Positions 35,472-45,570 of a stretch of DNA of 64,000 nucleotides are shown here, piece after piece. Source of the stretch: Lunularia cruciata (Eukaryota > Streptophyta > Marchantiopsida > Lunulariales > Lunulariaceae); assembly GCA_948567375.1 (NCBI GenBank), contig OX419759.1, positions 58,629,493-58,693,492 of the forward strand, written 5' to 3'. A program made the position numbers and the translations under genes. How positions within the stretch are numbered: the stretch's first letter is position 1; each line of letters opens with the position of its first letter. Under the pieces are notes generated by a model. It made no database searches. It had not been told where the DNA came from and was given only the letters and a program-made list of their open reading frames with translations.

Positions 35472-38400
35472 TTAATGAGAGTTTAGGACTATTCCCATTT
35501 CTACAGCACATTTTATGTGTTTATCTTTAGGTAATGCTTTTGTAAACACAACAGCTGTCATCTCCTGTGTAGGACAGTAAACTAACTTCACTACATTCTC
35601 CTTCTCTTTCTCCTCTACAAATCTTCTTCTAATCTCAATATGCTTAGTCCTCGGGTGATGTACTGGATTTTTGCTGAGTGCTATACTTCCTGTATTGTCA
35701 CAGTACAATGTAGTAGGACTCTCCTGCTCAAAACCCAACTCCTTAAGAAGTCTCCTGTTCCAGATGACTTCTTGAGTAGCATTTGAGGCAGCCATAAATT
35801 CTGCCTCAGTAGTAGACAGTGCAACCGATGTTTGCTGTTTACTACGCCAACTAATTGCTCCACCACTAAGCATGATAACATATCCACTAGTTGATATACT
35901 GTTATCTGTGTCATCTCCCCAACTAGCATCTGTATATGCTTCAAGTGTAGAAGCAAGTATGTTTCCTTGCTTTCTGTACTCCAAGAACGCATCTTGAGTA
36001 CCCTTTAAGTACCTGAATACTCTCTTTATACCTTTCCAATGTACTTGTGCAGGGTTGCTAGTATATCTAGCTAGTGCTCCCACTGCATAGCAGATATCCG
36101 GTCTTGTACAGACCATGATAAACATTAGAGAACCAAGAGCACTCTGATACAACACTTTGTCACAAAGATTCATCTCTCCATCTATGATTCTGCTGTGCTT
36201 CCACCCCAGATCAAGAGGTGTAGAGACAGGATTCGCCTCTGTCATCTGATACTTAGCTAGTATGGATCTCACATACTATGGTTGACTAATTCGGATCCAT
36301 CCTGCTTCTCTATCTCTGCTCACTTTGATTCCCAAAACGAGTTTTACAGGACCAAGAATAGTCATCTCAAAAACAGAACACAAGAAATCTATCACTCCTT
36401 TGATAGATTCACTGTTCCCCAACAGCAGGAGATCATCTACATATACAGCTATGTATACATCATCTCTAGTATACACACTCATGTCAGAATCTGCTCGTTT
36501 GAAATCCTGCTCTCTCAGGTATGAGTCTAGTTTCTCATACCAGGCTCTAGTAGCTTGCTTAAGACCATATAAGGCCTTCTTAAGCAAGCATACTTTTCCT
36601 TTGCCTTCAGTATATCCATCTGGAACATCCATGTAGATAGTCTCTCTCAAATCTCCATTGAGAAAGGCTGTTTTCACATCTAACTGCTCCACTTCCCAAT
36701 CTCTCTCTGTAGCAAGAGCTAGAAGCATGCAAATAGATCCATACCTGGCAACTGGTGCAAAAGTTTTTGAATAATCTATTGATGCTTTCTGATTGAAGCC
36801 CTTTGCAACAAGTCTTGCCTTCTACTTCAGGATCTCATTCTCAGCTCCACGTTTGACCCTGAAAACCCATTTACAACCAATTGCTTTCCTTCCTGGTGGT
36901 AAATCAGCTAGTACCCATGTACCATTAGTCTGAAGAGACTTCTTCTCTTCTGCTATAGCCAACTCCCACTGACTCGAATCTGGTCTGAGCAAAGCTTGCT
37001 GTTAAGTGTCTGGATCACAATCTTCATGACAGGTGTAAGATTCATCTAACATCTCTTCTGATAGAAAGCCAAGTCTGTCAATAGGTTTTCTATCTCTCTG
37101 TGATCTTCTTGGCTCTATGCCGAGAAGTTTCATGTCATCTTTTGACATCTCAGGAATCTCACTCAGAGATTCTGCATTTGCAGTCTGCTTCTGGGAGTCT
37201 TCTTCTGTAGTATCAGAATCAGATACCACCGTCTGTTTAGGCCTTCTTGTGTACACCTTCAGACTCTCCTTTGGTGAACCATCAGCTTCAGGTAGAGATT
37301 GCTCTTCTGATGATTTATCTGAAAAACTGACTCTGCAGCTTGGGAAGATAGGTAGATCAGGCTGATCATACTGATCAGCTTGCTTCTGCAACTCATCACT
37401 GGTCTCACTCCAAGTCCTCAACTCATCAAAGAGTACATCTCTATTTCTAATGATTTGTCTAGACTTAGGATTGTACAGAAGATATCTTTTCAGTCCCACT
37501 TCATATCCTACAAAGAGCATTCTCTCAGCTTTCTTTGTGAACTTCCTCCTTTGCTCCTTGGGAATATGAACATAGGCAGGACATCCAAAAACCTTCAAAG
37601 CTGAAAGATTAGGTTTCTTACCACTCCAGCATTCTTCAGGAGTTCTTCCTTGCAATGCTGTGGTACCATTGATATTTCTGAGGTAATTAGCAGTGCTAAT
37701 TGCAGCACCCCAAAACTTTCTCTCCAGCTTGGCATGTTGGAGCATGGCCAATGCTTTGTCCACCAGTGTCCTATTTAACCTTTCTGCAACTCCATTCTGT
37801 GCAGGACTGTCTCTGGCTGTACAGTCAAGAAGGATTCCTTTCTCTGACAGAAAGGAGAGGAATTCCTCATTCCTGTATTCTCTGCCTCCATCTGTTCTCA
37901 ATCGCTTGACTTTTCTCCCAGTCTGCAACTCAGCCATGGCTACAAACTTCTGGAATTTTTGCAGCACTTCATCCTTGCTTTTTCATGAGATAGATAAAGC
38001 TCTTTCTACTGTAATCATCCACAAAGGAAATATAGTAGGCTGCTCCACTCAATGACTTCTCAGTCATGTATCCCCATACATCAGAATGTATGACATCTAG
38101 AAGACCAGAAGCTCTAGATGAAGACTTCTTGGGGATAGGAGCCTTGTGTGCCTTACCTTCTGCACACCCAATGCAGAACTCTAGTTTTCCTTTGGGATCC
38201 AGTTTCAACCCATCCACTACCTTCTCTAAAGCATATAGGTTTTGCACTGACAAGTGCCCTAACCTCAAATGCCACAGATGGATATCATTTCTGTTTTCTG
38301 CTACCAATGCAGAATCAGAACAATCAGCTTCCATCAACTTGAATAGCTTCCCTCTGGCAGTGCCATATCCAAGGACCAGCTCTCCTTTCTTCAAAGTGCA

Positions 38401-39753
38401 TTGATTTCTGTTGCTTTCAAACAGAACATCCACTCCATGCTCCATGAGGCGATGTACTGATATCAAGTTCTTGGTGTAATTTGGAATATAGAGCACATCT
38501 TCCAAATAGCTCTTACAAGAACTTGTGTAAGATCTTCCCATGAAGGCAATAGGAACTTTGCCAGTTCCTAACACTGGATTTAGAATCCCAGGTCCACAAC
38601 GAACACTCTTGGGCATCTTCATAGGTTGAAGAGTTGAGAACAGCTCCTTCTGGTAACAGATATGAGAGGTGGCTCCAGAATCCAAGAACCATCCAGAACT
38701 GTTTGTGGACAACTGCGATTCTGCCAACATTCCACAATCTAGCTCTTCTGCTGAGTACCCCTCCTCATCGCTTTTTATCTCATTGCACTCCTCTGTGTTG
38801 TAAGCTGAACTCGGAAATTTTTGACCTCTTACTGGTTGAGGTCCCTTTCCTACCTTCTTCAGCTCTCGTTCTCTCCTTTCTCCTCTCTTGGGACATATAG
38901 GTGCAACATGACCTTTCTCATGACAGAAATAACAGATCATGTTAGCAACACTACTAACCCCTTTACCAGATTTACTCACTCTGGATTGCTCAAGTTTGCT
39001 CACTCTTCTATCTGGCACTCTCCTTGACTGAGAAGAAGCACTGAACAGAGCAGAATCTCTCAAATCATTAAAATTCATCTCTAGGTCCTCTCTGTCTCTG
39101 CTAAACACCAGCAATCTGTTTATCACATAATCCCATGTGACAACTTCAACAGGTAGAACTTTTAGAGCTACTTTGATAGGCTGGTAGCTTGGAGGGAGAG
39201 TCCTCAAGAGATGGTTAATCTCATATTTCTCTGTAAGGGGAGACCCATCCTCCTTGACACTCTTGAAGACCTTCTTTAACTTTGACAAGTGCAAAGTAAA
39301 GTCTTCACCATCTGCAAGTTTAGTGTTCCACATCCCATCCCAGATCCTACTGGAACTTTCCAGTCTCTCAACAGAGTAAAAATTCTTGAGTTTGAGCCAG
39401 ATCTCCCAACTCCAAGCATAAGTGTCTACTAGGTCTCTCACTTGCTCTTGCATAGCCCTTAGGAGAAACCTCCTAGTAGTAGAATGCTTGATTCTCTCCT
39501 CCTTGTTGGACTCAAGCTCATCTATATCATGAGCTTCTAATGCCAAGTCCAAACAGTCATAACTGTATAGGATACACTTCACATCCAAAGCCCAGGCTTT
39601 GTAATTAGTGTTTCCTAGTTTCTCTAGTTCTCTGAGTTCTCCTATCAACCCCAATGGTGATTGTGGGCCCATAACCTGATGAGAACCTTTCCTTCTAGTC
39701 TTTGAAGTAGATGGTCTATCCTCAGTCATTCTGACTTCTGATGTATCAGACAT
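35472..39753 (-). pseudogene. Copia gag-pol polyprotein, one frameshift and three stops
   Basis: The first in-frame ATG in the frame running into gag is at 39,753, inside the LTR. In order: gag with a capsid domain and zinc knuckle CYFCHEKGHVAPIC (near 38,940); protease FLDSGATSHIC (near 38,665); the pre-integrase HLWHLRLGHLS segment; integrase with HSDVWG, TDGGREY and AQNGVAERLN; RT with KTAFLNGDL, YGLKQATRAWY and YVDDLLLLG (near 36,430); and RNase H with YTDASWG, STTEAEFMAA and RTKHIEIRRRF. A run of five T at 37,979-37,983 looks one base too long and shifts the frame between LMK and DEVLQKF. Stops lie at 37,002-37,004 (TAA), 36,822-36,824 (TAG) and 36,276-36,278 (TAG). Confidence 0.93.
39662..39676 (-). 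other. Copia primer-binding site matching the tRNA-iMet anticodon arm
   Basis: Immediately inside the 5' LTR the plus strand reads TGTGGGCCCATAACC. The GTGGGCCCATAACC part equals the anticodon stem-loop region of plant initiator methionine tRNA, not its 3' end. This is the half-tRNA priming arrangement known from Drosophila copia. In the gag frame the same bases also encode Met-Gly-Pro. Confidence 0.75.
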
Positions 39754-40163
39754 CCTAGCACTCAGCTTTCCTAGTCTCACCAGAGTAGACACTCCTAATT
39801 GCACTCAGCAATATTCAATTCACTCTCTCTCAGAGCCTTCAAAGATAGTACACAACAGCACTCACGCAACATGAAAGGTACCCCAGTGGGAAGCAGCATA
39901 GAACACACCCTAAACAAGGTACAAGGTGCTGGGAATGATCCTTGTATGAGAACTTGCCTTAACATGAGCAGAGAGCACTCATATATATACACAAGCAAGC
40001 TCTAGCAGGTTGCTTTGCAGAGCCCTAATTGAGGCTGCGCCCTCACTTCACCCTAATCATGTATCTAGCCTAATCATGTATCTAGTCTAATCATATATCT
40101 AGTCTAATCAGGTATCTAGCCTAGTCATGTATCTAGTCAAACTCAAGATTATCACAACTAACA
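39677..40163 (-). repeat. 5' LTR of the copia element
   Basis: It is 487 bp. On the minus strand it starts TGTTAGTTGTGATAATC and ends CTCATCA. A TATATATA lies at 39,983-39,990. The gag reading frame extends back into this LTR (MSDTSEVRMTEDRPSTSK). A 17-bp minisatellite (TAATCATGTATCTAGTC type) sits near 40,050-40,138 with one more unit than in the other LTR. Confidence 0.93.
39983..39990 (-). promoter_or_regulatory. TATA box of the copia LTR
   Basis: TATATATA on the minus strand, about 230 bp upstream of the in-frame gag ATG and in the middle of the LTR, as expected at the U3/R junction. Several ATGs lie between it and gag. Confidence 0.5.
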
Positions 40164-40168
40164 GATTA

Positions 40169-41423
40169 CATAGATTCTCTGCAAAGCATCTGACGATGAT
40201 TGTTCAAGAAGATGTATAATTGGTTGTGCCATCCATATAGCCTCACTGGTGTTATTATATATGTCTTTAACTGAAGTTCAATCGTTATTATATTTCTTGA
40301 TATTGTTTGTTATTCTGTCGTAGTTATGTAGATCTATTTTCCAAAGTTCGCGTGTTCTGTGTTCTATCCTAGATTCGGAAAATTTCGGGGTGACGCATGC
40401 ACTGTCAAGATTGTGGAGACAAGCTAGAAATCTTAACCCCAAACTTTGTAGAAACTGGGTAAGCTGGCACAGGAGAGGTCTACTGACCTAAGTCGCTTGG
40501 ACTTGAATCAATTTGAAAGTCCAATTGCTTCTTCAGTCAAAAGCTTGTCAGTCAGTTTTATCACATCAGTTTCACTCAAGATGATGTTTGTACACGCTTT
40601 TACTTCCTCCTCACGCCAATCCGCCTCTTCGCACTCATATCTGGTCTAGTTGTATGGTTCGGTGAACTTCTTTCCCTGTCACTTTTCCTATCATAGTCGA
40701 CAACGCGACGCAATCTAGTGAGAATCTAGTGAGAGCATGCCTTACAGCGAGGTCAAACAGAAGCACAAACTGCTAAACACGAAATGAACTGTGCAAATTG
40801 ATCATGATCTGATGAATACATGTTGATTAAATTGGAATTAGATAACCACGATATAATTGAATGTAGTATCAGACGGAGTTGGGAAGGTGACTCCACATAT
40901 GACTAAGCGCTGTTTATATCTAGCCATTCCGAGAAACGGATGAATAAGGCAATACTGAGGACATTCGTAAATCAGCACCTCGCCGAGTATGGAGGATTAT
41001 GTGTGCAGTAACTCCCAAGACTTGAGGATGTGACTGGACGAAGTCCGGAACACTTGCTGGTGCATACAGTTTTTGTCTACAGTTTCTTAACCATGCATGA
41101 TTTCCTAACACCTATCAGCATGATATTCTTCGGTCAACCAACTGCAGGTTCCAAATCCTTCCAGGTTTCATGAGCAGTTTACTGAGAAATTAAGAACCTG
41201 AAAAGAGAAGAAGTGATTTGCCTAATATTACTTTCTTGCTGTAGAAAGTGATGCTCAATAAGCCATCTACGTGCACTTGTGGTCATCCTTGATGAAGACC
41301 AGTCAGCGACTCCTTCCCTCGGGCAAGGAGTTCATGTGGACACCTAGCCCTGCTTAGTCGACAACAATGGGCTATAATGAAATTTGGTATAGTAACTGAT
41401 TGAACTGCTTACTAGACGAGAGA
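40169..41423. other. Intergenic region, no gene seen
   Basis: This lies between the copia target duplication and the EXORDIUM-like promoter. Open frames are short and none is recognisable. Downstream bases directly continue the sequence interrupted at 34,994. Confidence 0.45.
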
Positions 41424-41430
41424 TATAAAT
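41424..41430 (+). promoter_or_regulatory. Candidate TATA box of the EXORDIUM-like gene
   Basis: TATAAAT lies 306 bp upstream of the ATG at 41,736. A CTGCAGCAGT segment just after it is echoed at about 41,629. A pyrimidine-rich TTATATTTCAG near 41,610-41,620 could be the 3' end of a 5' UTR intron. Confidence 0.4.
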
Positions 41431-41735
41431 CTGCAGCAGTCCCTAGTTGACAAGCTACCGCTACTACAAAGCCTGGGCCACTCTTCTTCTGCTTCAAACT
41501 AAACCGTTTACTTCAAGTGACAAGCGCTAGGCCTTCATCACTAAATCTCATCACAGCTGGTCTTCTATTGTATGAGTTACTTCTAAGTCTCTGACTGAAG
41601 AATTGTTACTTATATTTCAGATACAATTCTGCAGCAGTGCATTTTATTTCTTTTGAGATCCTGTAGACTTGCTTGGCAGTTTCCGCGAGAAACTTTGAAG
41701 TCTACCATTTGAGTGCACACATTCAGAAATCAACG

Positions 41736-42797
41736 ATGACAGAAGCGAGAGTCCGTATTTCTCGCAGGGAAACTTCATCAGCGGCTGTGGTCTTCTTTTT
41801 GTGCACCATGCTGCCCATAATACACGCTGCTACTACTCCTAGTGCCACCACACATAAGACAGCTTTTTGCCATCCGACCGAGGACAATGCAGCCAGGGTT
41901 CAGCATCTGCATAAATCAACAGGATTTGGTCTCGTTCCCGAGCCGACGATAATACTGGATTACCATTTTGGTCCTGTGATGTCAGGGAAGGACGACATGA
42001 TTAAGCTCTTCGTAGTTTACTACGGTACTTTCTCAAAGAAGCAGCATGCCATCCTACGTTCGTTCTTCAAGTCATTTTGGAATCCAATGAGGCCTTCAGG
42101 ATCCCGAAGCAAGCCGACTGTGGGAAAATGGTGGCAGATTACTCGGAGATATGTGGATCTTTACAACACTCCTGTTGCTCGTAGCATTGTTGCTGCAGGA
42201 GAAATGTTCGACAAATACTCACTCGGCAAAGACATCAGCCAAGCTGATATCCAGAAGCTTGTAGTGAAATCCATGAAGAAATTCGGTACGGATGTCCGTT
42301 CTCTCTACTTGGTTTTGACCTCCGACGACGTGCTTGTCGAGAGATTCTGCATGAACGTCTGCGGAACACATTTCTACACCTTCCCTTCCGCGGAAACAAC
42401 GTCTCAGATGGTCCCTTACGGATGGGTGGGAAATCCTGCTAAACAGTGTGCCGAATTATGCAGTTGGCCGTATGCAGCAGGAGGTTTCCTCAACAGAGCT
42501 CTCATTCCACCGAATGGTGATGTCGGTATTGACGGGATGATTTCGACCATCGCAAATCTGCTAGCGAGTATTGGTACCAATCCCTTTGGAAACGCGTTCT
42601 TCCAAGAAGATGGACTGGAGGCAGCAGGTGCCTGCCAAGGTGTGTACGGTAAGGGATCATTCCCTGGTCATCCTGGAGAACTGCTAGTTGACAAATCGAC
42701 AGGCGCAAGCTTCAATGTGTATGGTGAAAACAACAACAAATTTCTGGTTCCATGGATATGGAATCCCACCACCCTCCAATGCACAGGCCAAGCTTGA
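41736..42797 (+). CDS. EXORDIUM-like / phosphate-induced protein 1 family, secreted
   Basis: An intronless frame of 353 codons begins at the first in-frame ATG (MTEARVRISRRETSS). It has a hydrophobic signal segment AAVVFFLCTMLPIIHA ending about residue 32, consistent with secretion to the cell wall. Family hallmarks are the YHFGPV entry, FVVYYGTFSKKQHAILRSFF (the usual WYG.F...Q motif), VGKWW, YLVLTSDDVLVERFCMNVCG and YGWVGNPAKQC....CSWPY. A C-terminal WIWNP region closes the protein. Length fits the family, usually about 300-360 residues. In Arabidopsis EXO proteins are apoplastic and promote brassinosteroid- and carbon-dependent growth. Their biochemistry is unknown. I am confident of the family but not of orthology. 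Confidence 0.93.
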   Translation: MTEARVRISRRETSSAAVVFFLCTMLPIIHAATTPSATTHKTAFCHPTEDNAARVQHLHKSTGFGLVPEPTIILDYHFGPVMSGKDDMIKLFVVYYGTFSKKQHAILRSFFKSFWNPMRPSGSRSKPTVGKWWQITRRYVDLYNTPVARSIVAAGEMFDKYSLGKDISQADIQKLVVKSMKKFGTDVRSLYLVLTSDDVLVERFCMNVCGTHFYTFPSAETTSQMVPYGWVGNPAKQCAELCSWPYAAGGFLNRALIPPNGDVGIDGMISTIANLLASIGTNPFGNAFFQEDGLEAAGACQGVYGKGSFPGHPGELLVDKSTGASFNVYGENNNKFLVPWIWNPTTLQCTGQA

Positions 42798-45570
42798 AAC
42801 CAGTGCAACTTCAATTAACTGCGCATGCACTTTACTTCAACAAGATTCTGTCGTATTTGTGAATTTAATTTCAGATCCTCAACAAGAGTTTGAAGTCTTG
42901 TCAACTACAAGATAGATGAATCATTCACTGTGAGAGCCAGATGCATTTGCAGCATGCTTTATTTTAGTACACACCCACCTAGCCCAACTCCAATGGGGTG
43001 AGTTTTGAATGTAAATCAACTGTAAGCTCCGGTTCATACGTAGCTGCTCTATAGAGGTTGCTGTCAACAACTACAACTGTGCTATAACCATCGCACTCTA
43101 AGTATAGATGTTTAGATGTAGAGTGCACTAAAATTAGAAAGTTCTTTGTGCTGGGAGCGTGTAGTACAACCTTTCCGTTTATAAAGCTCAAGCTTTAATA
43201 TCTTTTTGTTTTTCATGACGATGGACTTTATAAAAAAATTCATTATAAATAAGATAGACGTATTGATATTACTATAATTATGTAGATGCATTAAACGTTA
43301 TATTATAATATTAATTATTTTCTTAGAATTTGAAACTATTTAACACGCTAGAGCAGGTCTATAGAGCATCGAACAATTATCATCTTTTTACCCGGTTATT
43401 TTGTTGAGGAAGTTTTGGTTCTAGTTAGCCATTTGCTGTGTTAATGTTATCCGTGCGGGAGTTGTCTTGGTACTCACAATTGACGTACTTTAGAAGCTTT
43501 TCAGTTTCAGTTGGCTGAGTACTTGTTGCCCGTCATCTAATCCCCGTATTACCTCCTCCATTTTTGGTGGACTACCCGCATGGGTTCTGGATAATTTCGT
43601 TAATGTTGCAATTGAGACGTAAGAACCGTTTCTGAGTGTAAATTAAATCGTCTTGCGCTCGCGCGTTGATGCCTGTGGCTCTATTTGGCCCAAGTTCAGA
43701 AGATCTCCAGGTGAAATTGGACCTGCAAGATAATCTGCCTGCTGGTGCATCCCTGGAACTTCATTGTCAATCATCGCGCTCACCTTTGAAACTGTCCTTA
43801 TATCTTATCATATTTTCATTTTTCCACGTAGACTTGAATCCATTTTCACTAGTGTTAGTATTAGTCACTTTTTAGTCTTTTTCATTTGAATTAATCCTCA
43901 TACCAAGTTCTAGATTGACAAGTATCAAGCATTCATTTTCAATAATTTTATTATTAGTACTAGCAGCACGTTGTCGAAGTTTATTCTAGCTGGTCTATTT
44001 TAGCTGCGCAATGCGGCAATCTACTCTCATTAATTTGTCATTTACGTGGCTTCTGTTGCAACGACCTTTTCCTTAGTGATATCTAGTTTCTTTTTCACTA
44101 TAAGTAAAAGTTCGTTGCGGAAAGAAGCCACGTAAGTGAATATCGCTGTGCTATCACTAGTTGACACGTGGCATATAATCTAATTTTTCACTATTCTAAC
44201 ACTAATACTAATCAGAGTTAGTATTAGCTGCGCTTTGTCGAGGTCTGTTCTGTCTGTCGCTTGCGCTCGACTATTCACACTAATTCATTAGTTGCTGGAC
44301 CTTTTCAACGAGCCCCTTTTTTTTTCTGTCCTCCGTCTGAACTGATTATTATTTCTTCAAACCACACAAACAGATTATTATGTGTTCAAACCAGATGAGC
44401 AGCTTATTATTCGTCCGAGTCAGATGAAGAACATAGTTGTTTTGTTTCTCACCGTCACACATAAATCACATGTGATTAAGTGTGAATTGATCATTATTCA
44501 TTCAAACCAAATGAATAGAGCTATTTTGTTTGTCACCATCCCATATAAGTAAGTTTAAACCGGGTATTATTCGTCAAACCAAATGAACAGGCGATATGTT
44601 GTTTTGTTTCTCGAATCAATTAAAATTATTTTCATGAACAAGCCTGTTCTATGTTGTCTCCTTTTCACCTCCCAGATAAAAGATTCAGTACGGCTGTAAG
44701 TTCATTCATGTGATCGGCTACATGTCCAATCTGCCCATCACATTCTGCGCAAGTGTACACCTTGAGACTTGAGAATGTGTGATTGCACGAGTGTGTTCAA
44801 TTTATCTTGTTTACAGATTCACATAAACACAGCATTTGAGCAACGATTTAACATAACTTTTGGGGATAAAAATGAATTGACCTTGTTCTCATTAGGGCAT
44901 ATTCTATTTGCAAAGCTCTACGGGACCTCCTGGATTTCATCAAATTTGCAATCGCATATGAAAAGCTTGACGTTTCGTGAATTTAAAATTACGAACGAGC
45001 TCTCAGATTTTTCTTTCATCCACTTACTCTTTTCCGGGAAAGATGCTTCACAGCCATCAAGGACGAACTATTAGCCTCAGCGTATTGGGATACCAAGATC
45101 TCAATTCCTGGTGTGAGCCCTTTACTCTATTTTGACAAACAGTAGTAGATTGAATTTACATTTCCTTGCTTCTTCTAGGTTTGTGCTTCAGCTCTTCTTG
45201 GGGACCATCTCCAGTAGAGTATATATAACCTACCTCGAGCTCTTTTCTTTCCACATAACTCAATGGGGCCAATCCGTCGTGGTTGATTCTGAAGAATGCT
45301 AACTAATTTCTAATGCCACCGTCAGTGCGTAATGTGGGTTGGCTTGGTTTACTTAGTGTTCTAATAACCATCCTATTGGTCGCCGTTGGCTCACCTCTAG
45401 TTCTGTAATATGAGAGAAGTCATCCCCATTCCTTCCATCCGGGATAACGGTACCGAACTAGACTACATGCAGATAGCCTGAATGGAGAAAGTCACAACAA
45501 TGTGGGTGGATCTCTCAAATGATCCAGATGTTCTCTTCTCAATTTACCAATGTCGATAACTAACTCGATC
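42798..45570. other. Intergenic region with hairpin and degenerate repeats
   Basis: No supported gene. It contains a strong imperfect hairpin (44,042-44,135), a G-box-like GACACGTGGC at about 44,163-44,172, and degenerate repeats with the core TTCAAACCAxATGA near 44,358-44,590. A 101-codon frame (44,769-45,071) has no recognised domain. Confidence 0.45.
44042..44135. repeat. Imperfect inverted repeat, ~38-nt arms, 17-nt loop
   Basis: The outermost 13 bp pair perfectly (TTACGTGGCTTCT at 44,042-44,054 with AGAAGCCACGTAA at 44,123-44,135). Further in, CAACGA pairs with TCGTTG and CTTTT with AAAAG, and the stem closes at GTG/CAC near 44,078/44,096. The size fits a small MITE-like remnant or a microRNA-type precursor. 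Confidence 0.7.

Larger units (their letters stand above)
34995..40163 (-). mobile_element. Ty1/copia LTR retrotransposon, nearly complete
   Basis: It is 5,169 bp with LTRs at 34,995-35,464 and 39,677-40,163 and a 5-bp target duplication GATTA (34,990-34,994 and 40,164-40,168). It is transcribed right to left. Gag, protease, integrase, RT and RNase H come in copia order (integrase before RT). A polypurine tract lies at 35,465-35,473 and a primer-binding site at 39,662-39,676. The LTRs differ at roughly a dozen positions plus one 17-bp unit, so the element is older than the chromovirus at 713. One frameshift and three in-frame stops inactivate it. Confidence 0.95.

Noticed and set aside
39660-39680. 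tRNA-like GTGGGCCCATAACC as part of a tRNA gene
   Set aside because: Only the anticodon-arm segment is present, with no flanking acceptor or T arms, and it sits exactly at the LTR edge, so it is a primer-binding site.
41673-41735. Start of the EXORDIUM-like protein at TTG 41,673
   Set aside because: A plant gene should start at ATG; the first in-frame ATG at 41,736 leads directly into a good signal peptide.
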